A stretch of DNA of 43,041 nucleotides from NCBI GenBank assembly GCA_900540045.1, contig UQEF01000013.1, forward strand, positions 1-43,041, written 5' to 3'. The notes under the pieces are model-generated. The model searched no databases and was not told where the DNA came from. It saw nothing but the letters and a program-made list of their open reading frames with translations. The first letter of the stretch is position 1. Every line of letters begins with the position of its first letter. Shown one piece after another: positions 24,406 to 32,541 of this stretch. This DNA is from an uncultured Eubacteriales bacterium. GTDB taxonomy: Bacteria > Bacillota > Clostridia > Christensenellales > Aristaeellaceae. The position numbers and the translations under genes were made by a program.

Positions 24406-25197
24406 TCAAAAGCGAGAACCATGTGCCAATGCCAGCCGGACGCCATAGATCATATCGCTTCCGGATGACGCGCCTACAGCCTCCAGGGCCTGCGCCGCTG
24501 CCGGAATGCCGGCGTGATTCTTCCAGAGCGCACGGATCAGCGCCAGCAGCGGTTCTCCAAAATAGCCCCTTTGCGCCAAACGAAGGTAACGGGCGCTTAC
24601 ATCGGTCGTTACAGACAAATCTTCCAGCGGCGGAAGGGACCTCCCTGTGGCGGTATAGATGGCTGCCATGCCCACGCAGGCATCGTCAAAGGAGGGCGTC
24701 AATCCGCTGCCAAGCCCCAGAAACGCCTGCCAGCGCCCCTCCAGCAGGGCTTGTTCAGCTCTGTGCCGCAGGGGCGCAGGCAGGCGATCAAAGCCGCTGT
24801 GCAGCTGCGTGGTACAGGCCGTCAGCTTCTTGAGGCAGGGCTGTCCCTCCTGCCTGTCAAGCTTTCCGCTGAAGTGGCTGTCGGTTCGGAGACGGACAGC
24901 GGTATTCTGCCATGAGAGCAGCTGACCGTCAAGCGTCACCTTCTGCCCTACCTGGAAGGTCGGTAAAAGCTGCGGCGGAAGGCATATGCTGTCCGGCAGG
25001 GCAGGCACTTGCGGAGCAGCCAGCACAAGCAGGCGGCGGTCTCCCTCGCTTTGCATCTCCACATTGACCACGCGATGAAAAACCGAATGAACACGTCCCT
25101 GACAAGTGCCCGGAAATCCGGGGGTGACCCGAAGCAATCCGTCATACGGGGCCAGGGGCTCACGCAATGGCAATGAATTCCGTTTCCATGTGGTCAT
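24406..25197 (-). CDS. AllH-family protein (DUF2877), oxamate carbamoyltransferase-type subunit
   Basis: A 263-residue cytoplasmic protein resembling DUF2877/YlbF. The key stretch is FLGLGSGLTPSFDDACVGM, the glycine-rich GLGxGLTPxxDD motif of that family, followed by helices ending GSSGSDMIYGVRLAL. In E. coli AllF (FdrA), AllG (YlbE) and AllH (YlbF) together make oxamate carbamoyltransferase, which splits oxalurate with phosphate into oxamate and carbamoyl phosphate. Here AllF and AllG homologues lie about 14 kb away at 38866-41848, so this subunit is separated from its partners. The ATG at 25197 has GGGAGG eight bases upstream; longer frames would run into the intergenic region. It stands alone between an unknown gene and regulator copy A. 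The family call is good; the substrate is not known. Confidence 0.75.
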   Translation of the reverse strand: MTTWKRNSLPLREPLAPYDGLLRVTPGFPGTCQGRVHSVFHRVVNVEMQSEGDRRLLVLAAPQVPALPDSICLPPQLLPTFQVGQKVTLDGQLLSWQNTAVRLRTDSHFSGKLDRQEGQPCLKKLTACTTQLHSGFDRLPAPLRHRAEQALLEGRWQAFLGLGSGLTPSFDDACVGMAAIYTATGRSLPPLEDLSVTTDVSARYLRLAQRGYFGEPLLALIRALWKNHAGIPAAAQALEAVGASSGSDMIYGVRLALAHGSRF

Positions 25198-25233
25198 GAG
25201 GGTATCCTCCCACCGCAACTCTGATTCTGCATA

Positions 25234-25291
25234 CGATTCTATGATACCGTTTCCGCAGCCTTCTGTCGACAGGAATCTCAGCAGAGAATCG
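25234..25291. promoter_or_regulatory. Candidate operator: inverted CGATTCT(A/C)TG motifs around a central palindrome
   Basis: CGATTCTATG (25234-25243) is matched in inverse orientation by CAGAGAATCG (25282-25291), 9 of 10 bases alike. Between them lies the perfect palindrome CTGTCGACAG (25263-25272). A further GATTCT lies 12 bases upstream of the left arm. The region separates the divergent AllH gene and the unknown gene at 25371. The same CGATTCTC core recurs ahead of regulator copy B at 26996-27003. Confidence 0.4.
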
Positions 25292-25306
25292 CATGAAAAT
25301 TCCGTC

Positions 25307-25335
25307 TTGCGGTTTTGCGCGGGAAGGATTACACT
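25307..25335 (+). promoter_or_regulatory. Promoter of the unknown gene at 25371
   Basis: -35 TTGCGG (25307-25312), 17-base spacer, -10 TACACT (25330-25335), 35 bases ahead of the ATG. Confidence 0.6.
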
Positions 25336-25370
25336 AGGGATACTGATCTGCCACATGAGAGGAAGCACGT

Positions 25371-25829
25371 ATGAATCTGTTTGAACGCTTTGAGGAACTG
25401 AGCCGGATCATCGATGACATGAACGCGCAGGCAGCAGATGCGCGAGATATTCCTGTCATCCTGCTGCATGACTATGTGCATTACTGCGATGTCCAAACCT
25501 TCTTGAAAGCCTGTACTTACTCACTTCGGTTATCTCCGGCGCAGACGGACGGCCTGACGGCATTTTTTTACCGTGATACGCTGGAGAGAAAAAGCGAGCT
25601 TGGCGCGCTGGATCTTTATACCTTTACCCGTCAGTTTTTCAAATACATGACCTATCGCATCGGCAATTTGGACACGCCCGATGACTGCGTGGAAAAGCTG
25701 GATATGGATATCCTTTCGCCCTATCGCTCGGCGCGGGAAAAACAGTGGCGCGGCGAAGCGCTGACCCCGCAGGAGCGCGAGCTGCTGGACAAAACGGTTC
25801 AAAGCGTGCTGGCACGCTGCCACAGCTGA
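25371..25829 (+). CDS. Protein of unknown function
   Basis: A 152-residue soluble, mostly helical acidic protein starting MNLFERFEELSRIIDDMNAQ. It has no signal peptide, membrane segment or motif I recognise. AGAGGAAG lies about six bases before the ATG, and a good promoter precedes it, so it is very probably real. It is divergent from the AllH-family gene across a palindrome-containing intergenic region, and it ends three bases before the convergent regulator copy B. Position suggests co-regulation with AllH. Confidence 0.7.
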   Translation: MNLFERFEELSRIIDDMNAQAADARDIPVILLHDYVHYCDVQTFLKACTYSLRLSPAQTDGLTAFFYRDTLERKSELGALDLYTFTRQFFKYMTYRIGNLDTPDDCVEKLDMDILSPYRSAREKQWRGEALTPQERELLDKTVQSVLARCHS

Positions 25830-25832
25830 GGC

Positions 25833-26972
25833 TTATTCCGTTTTATCGAAGGGATTGCCCGGGCCCAGGCTTTCCTGAACCAGAGCCTCAAAGCCGCGCC
25901 TTCCCTTCGTGCCCGCATCGGCATAAATCTTGTTGAGGCGATACCGAAGGGTGCTGTTGCTGATAAACAGCGCATCGGAGATCTCCTCATAGCTTTTTTT
26001 TGCCATCAGCAGGCGCAGGATCTGCATATCCGTCTCATCCCTCTGACTGATGCATTTTTCCAGGCGGACCAGCCGGGAAATGGCGGGCTGGTGATAAAAA
26101 CTGTCCTGGTGCGACGGGAAAACGGCGCAAACGCCGGATTGTAAAGGCATATGGGCAGTGCTTTCCCGAATGAGGATCTTGCTGGGCACGGTAATTCTCA
26201 GGGCGATGCGCTGCATGGACTGCTCGCTTTTCATCAGATGGCGCCATACGGAAAAGGCCTGCTTGCCGACATATTGCATGTCCATGGTCATGCTGGTGAT
26301 GGAGGGCCGGTGGTACCGGCCGATCGCCATGTTGCCAAAGGACGCCACAAACAGATCATCCGGGACGGTTATGCCATGCTGTTTGAGATAGTTCACCAGG
26401 TAAATGGCAATGGCGTCATTTGGGCATACTACCGCCTCATATTCCCGGGCCACCCGGGCAAAGCTGCGGAAGCTGTCCATCGGTTCCTGTTCCCAGCGCC
26501 ATACGTCCCTTTCTTGAAAAACCTCGCCCCACGACGCGACAGCGCTCATGGCCGCGTGATAGCGGAAGCTGTCGTTGATGGAGCGCATGCCAAAACCCAC
26601 CATGGCTATTCTTCTTTTTCCGCAGTTGCACAGATAGTTGATCAGCTGCAAGGTCTCTGCGCGCCGCGACGGCGTGGCGCAGGACACGTCATATCCGAAC
26701 TGTTCCGAATCCATTCCGGCAAGTACGGCAAAGCGCTCGTTGTCCCGCAGTCGGGAGATCGCCTTTTGGATAAAAGGCAGGCTGGTTCCCGTGACAATGG
26801 CGATTTGTGGAAGCGATGAAAATTCCGTTTTGTCAAAATCGGCATCTGAAAACAGCTTCAGATGTATACCGTAACGGGCAGCCGCCATACGGATGCCCTG
26901 GATCGTGTTGGCGTACTGGGATGAAGTGGAGGAATTTTCGTCATAAAATACGGGAACATATTGTTCACGCAT
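25833..26972 (-). CDS. Regulator with LacI-like sensor domain and C-terminal LuxR-like HTH (copy B)
   Basis: A 379-residue paralogue of the gene at 22997. Shared segments include the CAT-x-SRR motif, GKRRIAMVGFGMRSIND, YEAVVCPNDAIAIYLVNYLKQ and RPSITSMTMDMQYVGKQAFSVW. The C-terminal region (about 315-370) reads ETDMQILRLLMAKKSYEEIS and then SNSTLRYRLNKIY, a LuxR-like DNA-binding domain. There is no N-terminal LacI helix-turn-helix. I chose ATG 26972, where a GGAG lies close upstream; the longer frame would need a TTG start at 27005. A near-consensus promoter lies just upstream, and CGATTCTC/AACGATT repeats between promoter and gene suggest autoregulation. It lies next to the 3' end of the sugar transporter operon and probably controls it or AllH. 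Confidence 0.8.
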   Translation of the reverse strand: MREQYVPVFYDENSSTSSQYANTIQGIRMAAARYGIHLKLFSDADFDKTEFSSLPQIAIVTGTSLPFIQKAISRLRDNERFAVLAGMDSEQFGYDVSCATPSRRAETLQLINYLCNCGKRRIAMVGFGMRSINDSFRYHAAMSAVASWGEVFQERDVWRWEQEPMDSFRSFARVAREYEAVVCPNDAIAIYLVNYLKQHGITVPDDLFVASFGNMAIGRYHRPSITSMTMDMQYVGKQAFSVWRHLMKSEQSMQRIALRITVPSKILIRESTAHMPLQSGVCAVFPSHQDSFYHQPAISRLVRLEKCISQRDETDMQILRLLMAKKSYEEISDALFISNSTLRYRLNKIYADAGTKGRRGFEALVQESLGPGNPFDKTE

Positions 26973-26993
26973 CGGACTCCGCCCCTTTCCCCG

Positions 26994-27010
26994 AACGATT
27001 CTCAACGATT
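26994..27010. promoter_or_regulatory. Direct repeat AACGATT, candidate operator of regulator copy B
   Basis: AACGATT occurs at 26994-27000 and again at 27004-27010, ten bases apart (one helical turn), between the copy B promoter and its gene. The first copy is part of CGATTCTC, shared with the AllH intergenic region. Confidence 0.4.
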
Positions 27011-27015
27011 ACCTT

Positions 27016-27043
27016 ATTATATGGAATTCACGAAAAAAATCAA
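27016..27043 (-). promoter_or_regulatory. Promoter of regulator copy B
   Basis: Minus strand: -35 TTGATT (27043-27038), 16-base spacer, -10 TATAAT (27021-27016). About 44 bases upstream of the ATG. Confidence 0.7.
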
Positions 27044-27177
27044 GGCAGAATATGTGGCTGTTCCGGCCTTTTTGTCCACCTTGCCCATGGCCGCCGCCCC
27101 GCATCCATCTGCTGCCGCGTACCGAAAAGTGTATGGCAAGTCCAGCTGAAGCTTTTTCGTAACGCAAACAATAGGTA

Positions 27178-27219
27178 AACGCCTCCGGCCATCTCGTCGA
27201 GGGATAGGTCGGAGGCGTT
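27178..27219 (-). terminator. Terminator of the sugar ABC transporter operon
   Basis: Arms at 27178-27190 and 27207-27219 (cores CGCCTCCG / CGGAGGCG) pair over 13 bp with one G-U, enclosing a 16-base loop. TTTA lies at its minus-strand 3' edge. About 48 bases past the permease stop. Confidence 0.6.
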
Positions 27220-27266
27220 CTGCTTTTGATCGGTATGATTGGCTTTGCGGCGGTCTCCCCGCTGCA

Positions 27267-28118
27267 TCAGCCCTTGATGCCCGTCATGGTGATCGAATCT
27301 ACAAAGGCTCTCTGGAAGATGATATAAACAATAATCATCGGCACCACGGCTAGTGCGCTGGCCGCCATGAGGAAGCCATAGTCCGTTATGTACTGCCCCT
27401 TGCACAGCGCAATAAACATGCTCAGCGTCCGATTCGTTTCGCGGGTGATGATGATCGTCGGCCAAAGCAGATCGTTCCATGCCCACAGAAGCACCATGAT
27501 GCCCATCGCCGTCAATATGGAGGTGGAAAGCGGCAACAGGATCTGCAAAAAGATACGCGGGATGGAGCAGCCGTCGATCTTCGCGGCCTCCTCCAGCTCC
27601 GATGGGAAGCTCAGGAAGTTTTGCCGAATGAAGAACGTGACGTTGATGCTGATAAAGTTGGGCATGATAATGCCGATCAGCTTATCATAGCCGCCAAGCG
27701 CACGCACAATGTGGAATTTGGGAATCATGGTCATGTTCTGCGGCACCATCATCATGGACAGCACCACCAAAAACAGCACATTTCTGCCCGGGAACCGAAG
27801 CCGCGCAAATGCGAAGGCTGCCATTGAAGCCGTGACAAGCTGCAACACCGTTATGCAAACCGAGGTGATCGCCGTGTTGATATAGGGCGTAACGATATTG
27901 CGTTCCCATGCACGGATATAGCCGTCAGCCACCCATTCCTTGGGGAAAAAAGTGGGGGGGATCTGGATCACCTCAATATTGGATTTAAAGGAGCACAAAA
28001 GCATCCATATGAAGGGAAACAGCATCACAATGACGCCAAGAATAAGGATTGTGTACATCAGCACGCGTCCGGGCTGTATTCTTCGATGCGGCCTGGCCAT
28101 GGTCTGAGCGGCAGTCAT
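27267..28118 (-). CDS. Sugar ABC transporter permease, CUT1 family (MalG-like)
   Basis: Inner-membrane permease of a carbohydrate uptake system; 283 residues with six predicted membrane segments. The family signature EEAAKIDGCSIPRIFLQILLPLS is the EAA loop that docks the ATPase. The ending DSITMTGIKG is typical of MalG-type permeases. The ATG at 28118 is supported by GGGGAGAAG just upstream; it lies 20 bases past the stop of the partner permease. It is the last gene of the operon. No ATPase is encoded nearby, so a shared MsmK/UgpC-type ATPase elsewhere in the genome is likely, as is usual for CUT1 systems in Firmicutes. Confidence 0.93.
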   Translation of the reverse strand: MTAAQTMARPHRRIQPGRVLMYTILILGVIVMLFPFIWMLLCSFKSNIEVIQIPPTFFPKEWVADGYIRAWERNIVTPYINTAITSVCITVLQLVTASMAAFAFARLRFPGRNVLFLVVLSMMMVPQNMTMIPKFHIVRALGGYDKLIGIIMPNFISINVTFFIRQNFLSFPSELEEAAKIDGCSIPRIFLQILLPLSTSILTAMGIMVLLWAWNDLLWPTIIITRETNRTLSMFIALCKGQYITDYGFLMAASALAVVPMIIVYIIFQRAFVDSITMTGIKG

Positions 28119-28138
28119 TTTTACTTCTCCCCCTTCCA

Positions 28139-29077
28139 TCAGTAGTTGACCCAACGCTTCTCACCAATCATCTGAATGGCGGTCACGATGAGGATCACAA
28201 AGAACAGGAACACGGCCTTGGCGCAGGCGTAGCCCATCTGCATATCTGCGAAGGCAGATTGATACACGCCAAATACCAGCGTCCTCAAACTGTCTGTAAT
28301 GGGCCCCACCGCTCCCGAGGTAGCGCTGTCGGCCATCATATACACCATGTCATATTGGTTAAAGGCGGCTATGATGCGCGTGACCAGCAGGAAAAATATC
28401 GTGGGGGTAAGCAGCGGCACCGTGATTTTGAAAAACTGCTGCAGGCCGGAAGCGCCGTCAATTCGCGCCGCCTCATAGTATGTCTGGGATATGCCCTGCA
28501 ACCCGGACAGCAGAATCACGATACAGTAGCCCATGCCCGACCATACGGAAATCATGCACATGCTGAGCATGGTGAGGTTCGGGTCCGTCATCCATGCGGG
28601 ACGTATGCCAAACAGCGCGTCCAGGATAATATCGACAATTCCATACTGCGAGTTCAGCAGCCAGCGCCAGATCATCACCACTACGGTGGCCATCGTCACG
28701 TTTGGCAGGAAGTAGATGACTCGAAAGAAGCCGACCGCTCTGATTTTGGAATTCATCATCGCGGCAAAAATCACGGCCACGATCAGGGTAAGGGGCACCG
28801 AGCCCAGCACATAGACAAACGTGTTGCTTACCTCCATGCCGAACTTGGTATCCCTGGTAAACATTTTGATGTAGTTGTTTATGCCGATCCACTGCGCTGT
28901 ACCGATTCCCTTCCATCGGGTGAAAGAATAGTAGAACGTTTCGACAATCGGCACGATAAAGAACAAAATGATGCCCACCAGCAGCGGCAGCAGGAACAAA
29001 AACGCCGTGAGCACTTCCTTGCCGTTGTAGCGCTGGCGGTAACGCAATTCGCGCTCGGAAATTGCGGGGCTATTCAT
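28139..29077 (-). CDS. Sugar ABC transporter permease, CUT1 family (MalF/UgpA-like)
   Basis: Partner permease of 312 residues. A cytoplasmic start (MNSPAISERELRYRQRYNGK) is followed by six membrane segments and the EAA loop YYEAARIDGASGLQQFFKITVPLL. The ATG at 29077 has AAGGAGG upstream; in-frame codons further upstream pass through an intercistronic terminator and are not used. It is separated from the binding-protein gene by about 245 bases containing that terminator, and from the second permease by 20 bases. Confidence 0.93.
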   Translation of the reverse strand: MNSPAISERELRYRQRYNGKEVLTAFLFLLPLLVGIILFFIVPIVETFYYSFTRWKGIGTAQWIGINNYIKMFTRDTKFGMEVSNTFVYVLGSVPLTLIVAVIFAAMMNSKIRAVGFFRVIYFLPNVTMATVVVMIWRWLLNSQYGIVDIILDALFGIRPAWMTDPNLTMLSMCMISVWSGMGYCIVILLSGLQGISQTYYEAARIDGASGLQQFFKITVPLLTPTIFFLLVTRIIAAFNQYDMVYMMADSATSGAVGPITDSLRTLVFGVYQSAFADMQMGYACAKAVFLFFVILIVTAIQMIGEKRWVNY

Positions 29078-29236
29078 CGGGAGGACCTCCTTTTTGTTGC
29101 ATCTGCAAGCGGCGTATGTTTTTGCAGCCGCGTCAGGCACCCGCCGAGCTGACAACCGGTGCCGCGGCGCAGGCAAAGGCTGCCGCGAGCTGCCGAAATA
29201 TGCAAACGCAAGGATGCACAAAAGGTCGTCCTTGCG

Positions 29237-29280
29237 AAAAAGGCTGCCGGGGCGGGACTCGATCGCTGCCCCGGCAGCCT
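29237..29280 (-). terminator. Intercistronic terminator between binding protein and permeases
   Basis: Arms AGGCTGCCGGGGC (29241-29253) and GCCCCGGCAGCCT (29268-29280) are a perfect 13-bp pair, and on the minus strand they are followed by TTTTT (29241-29237). It lies just past the stop of the binding-protein gene. Partial read-through would give more binding protein than permease. Confidence 0.8.
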
Positions 29281-29322
29281 CGGTTGGAACACTTTACGCC
29301 CTAAGTGGAAAGGAATCAGCGA

Positions 29323-30534
29323 TTACTCCGAAAGAGCGTAGTTCACAGCCTCCTCGGCGGCAGCGCAGAACTCCTCGGCGTTGGCAAAGTCGCCGTTGCG
29401 CAGACGGGCCAGCACATCCTGATACGCGGTGCGGGCCAGGGTAGCGTTGACGCTGGACAGGTAGCTGCGGCCATAGGACAGCGCATTCATGAAGGCGCCG
29501 ACATTCACGTTGGGGTACACGCTCTCCCAGGCGGAGGCACAGGTCAGGTTGGCGGGGATAACGACCTCGATCTGCTTCACCTGGGCATCATAGGTGGCCA
29601 GGTACTTCAGGAAGTCGACCGTCTCCTCCATATGCTCGTTGGAGGTGGTGGTGGAGTAGCCGATGCCGTGGTTGGCGCTGAACTTGCCGGCCGCGCCGGA
29701 AGGCAGCTCAACGATGCCCAGGTTGTCGCCCAGCGCGCTGGCGTACTGGGAAATCATCCAGGAGCCGTTGATGGTCATGGCGGCGATGCCGGAGGTGAAG
29801 GCCGCGGTATCGGACACTTCGGCAAGCTGGGGACCCGTGTAGGCGTAGCCGTTAGCGGAGAGATCCATCAGCATCTGGATGACCTCGGCGCTCTCAGGGG
29901 TGTTGATGGCGGCAGCGGTGCCGTCCTCGCTGTAGATCTGGCCGCCGTTGCTCCAGATGAAGTTGTACCACACGCGGTCGGAGGTGGAGCTGGTCCAGCC
30001 CACGATGCCGTCGCTGGTCATCTTCTTGGCGGTCTCGCAGAAGTCATCGATCGTCCAGGAATCGTCGGGGTAGGGCACGCCGGCCTGATCGAAGAGGGCC
30101 TTGTTGTAGAACACGGCGTAGGAATCCGTATCCTTTGCCACGGCGTACACCTTGCCGTCCACCGTGTAGGCGTTAACGATGCCGGAGGCCAGGTCGGACT
30201 GATCGATGCCATAGGGGGTCAGGTCAGCCACGATGCCCAGCGGGATATACTCAGCCGCCAGGTTGTAGTTCATGAAGAAGATCTCGGGGGCGTCGGACGT
30301 GCCGATGGTCGCCTGAATCCGCTGGTTGAGGCCGGAAACGTCGGCCTGGCAGCTGATTTCGATGGTGACGTTAGGATGGGACGCCTCATATTCATCGGCC
30401 ATGGCGCGCATGGCGGGCTGCTGCGCGTCGTCCCACATCCACAGACGCAGGGTGACAGCTTCTTCTGCAGCCGCAAAGCTGGTAAGAGACAGGGCCATCA
30501 CCAGCACCATGATCCAGGTAATCATTTTCTTCAT
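29323..30534 (-). CDS. Extracellular sugar-binding protein, family 1 (CUT1 ABC transporter)
   Basis: Captures the sugar ligand outside the membrane and delivers it to the two permeases that follow. The 403-residue protein starts with a signal peptide (MKKMITWIMVLVMALSLTSF, then AAA). No lipobox cysteine is present, unusual for a Gram-positive binding protein. The mature start TLRLWMWDDAQQPAMRAMAD and segments ADVSGLNQRIQATIGTSDAPEIFF, YAVAKDTDSYAVFYNKALFDQ and GIAAMTINGSWM are typical of family 1. AAGGAGG precedes the ATG and a strong promoter lies about 50 bases further up. The sugar cannot be told; linkage to a glycosidase-like protein suggests an oligosaccharide or glycoside. Confidence 0.92.
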   Translation of the reverse strand: MKKMITWIMVLVMALSLTSFAAAEEAVTLRLWMWDDAQQPAMRAMADEYEASHPNVTIEISCQADVSGLNQRIQATIGTSDAPEIFFMNYNLAAEYIPLGIVADLTPYGIDQSDLASGIVNAYTVDGKVYAVAKDTDSYAVFYNKALFDQAGVPYPDDSWTIDDFCETAKKMTSDGIVGWTSSTSDRVWYNFIWSNGGQIYSEDGTAAAINTPESAEVIQMLMDLSANGYAYTGPQLAEVSDTAAFTSGIAAMTINGSWMISQYASALGDNLGIVELPSGAAGKFSANHGIGYSTTTSNEHMEETVDFLKYLATYDAQVKQIEVVIPANLTCASAWESVYPNVNVGAFMNALSYGRSYLSSVNATLARTAYQDVLARLRNGDFANAEEFCAAAEEAVNYALSE

Positions 30535-30583
30535 TCAGATATACCTCCTTATTCATTTTGTTTTCGGAATGAAGCTACTTTGT

Positions 30584-30612
30584 AGTATATTCATTGCAAA
30601 AGTGAACCGCAA
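30584..30612 (-). promoter_or_regulatory. Promoter of the sugar transporter operon
   Basis: Minus strand: -35 TTGCGG (30612-30607), 17-base spacer, -10 TATACT (30589-30584). About 50 bases upstream of the binding-protein ATG. The A/T-rich stretch upstream could hold sites for the YesN-type regulator. Confidence 0.7.
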
Positions 30613-30721
30613 TGATTTGTCTTTTGATTTATGGCATCGAAATATATATTTAGGAATATTAGCGCCCAGTTTATACAGTTTTTTGTCGAACCCTGCACCC
30701 CCCGTACGCTTCCGGGACATT

Positions 30722-30757
30722 GAAAAGGCATGCGGAGGATGGACCTCCCGCATGCCT
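30722..30757 (-). terminator. Terminator after the glycosidase-like gene
   Basis: Arms AGGCATGCGG (30726-30735) and CCGCATGCCT (30748-30757) pair perfectly over 10 bp and on the minus strand are followed by TTTT. It starts six bases past the stop codon. Confidence 0.7.
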
Positions 30758-30762
30758 CAGGC

Positions 30763-32496
30763 TCACTCCAGGGGCAGAATCTGCTTGCCATTGAGATAGG
30801 CTTTCTTTTGGTGGTAATCAACGACGATCTGATCGCCGTTTTCATAGGTCACGCGGCGCACGCCGTCCGGCAGGATTTCATGGCGTTCCATCGTAAGCGT
30901 TTGCAGATGGCGAATCCCCTCGTACCAGCGGTACACCCGCGCAATCCATTCTGCACTGCTCTGACGGTCCTCGGGCGTGTGACAGTGATAATCGTTCTCG
31001 CCCATCCAGTTGACGTCTTTGTTGGGATCCGGCGTCACAAATTTGGAATCGTAATAGAACGTGGGCCGTCCGCCGTACTCCACAACCTTCAGCAGGTCGT
31101 CATTGGTAGGGTTGACGGTTTTGCTATAGGGATTGCTGAGGACGTAGCCATGATAGACGAGTTGCCAGAGCGGCACAACGTCATCCGCCAGGGGGCAGTC
31201 CCCCAGCCCGAAGGAAACGTACAGGCCAAAGTCCAGTTCCGGCGCGGTAAAGTCGAAGCCGCCCTCCGAGCTGATGCCGCCAAACTGCTGTCGTGCAAAG
31301 CGCAAAATGCGATTCCACAGGGCCGCGCACTGCCTGCGTGTGACAGGATGGCCGGGCGCATGACAGGCGCGGGGGAAGACCGTGGAGATCACGTCGATGT
31401 AGTGGGTGCCTTCAAAACCCAGCGCCCTGACCTTCGGCAGCAGCTCCATCGCCTGACGGAGACCGCACAGCGGGCACACCTGGTACATGTCGCCGCCGCT
31501 CCAGGGCTGATTGTTCTTGACGGGCGCACCCGCCTCATCACAAAGGATGTCGGTTTCTGCCCAGCAGTCGGCGATGGAATAGGCATCGGTGGAATTGGTG
31601 TGGCAGACCATCGCGTATCCCATGGCGCGCGCCTTCGCAGTCAGCCGTTTGAGCGCCTCCTCCCCGCCGAGGCGCTCCTCGACAGGGAAGGGCTGGGGCC
31701 AGCGGCCGTCATGCCCGCTCTTGTTCCAGCCGACCAGACAGATCTCCGCCTTGTCGATGCCATGCGCTTGAAAGACGTCCAGCAGTTCGGATACATCGTC
31801 AAACGTAGACGCCACATGCATTTCCGGCTCGGTTTCGGGCGTCTGCTCGCGCACCGGAGGCGGGACGGGCTTCCACCCCTGACGGATACGCACATAGATG
31901 CTCTCCGCCGTGTAGCGCGCCTGCGGACGCTCCTTGGCACGAATGTCATAGCGGCGCAGCTCTCCCCGCCGTTCGCGCCATTCTCGATAGGCCCGGGCGG
32001 CTTCGTTGTAGTCCGCCTTCTCGTCCAGCAGCCGGAATTCAATGGTGATGGGCTCATAGGGCATATTGCCATTTAGATCGAAGCAGGCATAGCAGGAGTA
32101 TACGCCGTCCTTTACGCCAACGGCCAGCCGATATTCGTACGTCATCGAAGACACGATGGCCACGAAACTTCCCCGGCTTTGAATGCAGCTCCATATCGGC
32201 ATGGCAAAGCGGTCCAAAACCATTTCGGTGTCCTCACGCTCGCGGAAGCGGCACAGAATGGTGTCTCCTACGCTTCCCTCCCCGTGCGGAATGATGTAAT
32301 AGCCGTCCTGGCCGGCCTTGTTCTGCCCCATCTCCGGAGCAAATTCAACGGTGCGGATATCCGTCCAATCCGCCTGCTCCGGGAAGGATGCGATCAGCGT
32401 GCCGCAATCCTCCATGCAATCCAGCTGCACGCGGTCCACACGGCCATCCATGCGAATCACGCGCGCATACATCCTGTCCTGATACCACTGTTTCAT
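30763..32496 (-). CDS. Glycosidase-like protein (DUF5696-like), cytoplasmic
   Basis: A 577-residue protein without signal peptide. The N-terminal 190 residues look like a beta-sandwich (RVDRVQLDCMEDCGTLIASF). The centre (about 215-480) looks like a TIM-barrel glycosidase, with ICLVGWNKSGHDGRWPQPFP, EERLGGEEALKRLTAKARAM, HYIDVISTVFPRACHAPGHP and GGISSEGGFDFTAPELDFGL. The closing domain (VRRVTYENGDQIVVDYHQKK) is a beta-unit common at glycosidase ends. This resembles DUF5696 proteins distantly related to GH101, but I cannot name catalytic residues with confidence. The start ATG 32496 has AAAGGAGA about 11 bases upstream. It is 45 bases downstream of the sensor kinase, in the same transcript, and next to a sugar transporter, so it probably processes the imported glycan or glycoside. 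Confidence 0.7.
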   Translation of the reverse strand: MKQWYQDRMYARVIRMDGRVDRVQLDCMEDCGTLIASFPEQADWTDIRTVEFAPEMGQNKAGQDGYYIIPHGEGSVGDTILCRFREREDTEMVLDRFAMPIWSCIQSRGSFVAIVSSMTYEYRLAVGVKDGVYSCYACFDLNGNMPYEPITIEFRLLDEKADYNEAARAYREWRERRGELRRYDIRAKERPQARYTAESIYVRIRQGWKPVPPPVREQTPETEPEMHVASTFDDVSELLDVFQAHGIDKAEICLVGWNKSGHDGRWPQPFPVEERLGGEEALKRLTAKARAMGYAMVCHTNSTDAYSIADCWAETDILCDEAGAPVKNNQPWSGGDMYQVCPLCGLRQAMELLPKVRALGFEGTHYIDVISTVFPRACHAPGHPVTRRQCAALWNRILRFARQQFGGISSEGGFDFTAPELDFGLYVSFGLGDCPLADDVVPLWQLVYHGYVLSNPYSKTVNPTNDDLLKVVEYGGRPTFYYDSKFVTPDPNKDVNWMGENDYHCHTPEDRQSSAEWIARVYRWYEGIRHLQTLTMERHEILPDGVRRVTYENGDQIVVDYHQKKAYLNGKQILPLE

Positions 32497-32541
32497 CCGG
32501 TTAGCTCTCCTTTCTGAACGCCGGCCTTTCACCGGGATATC

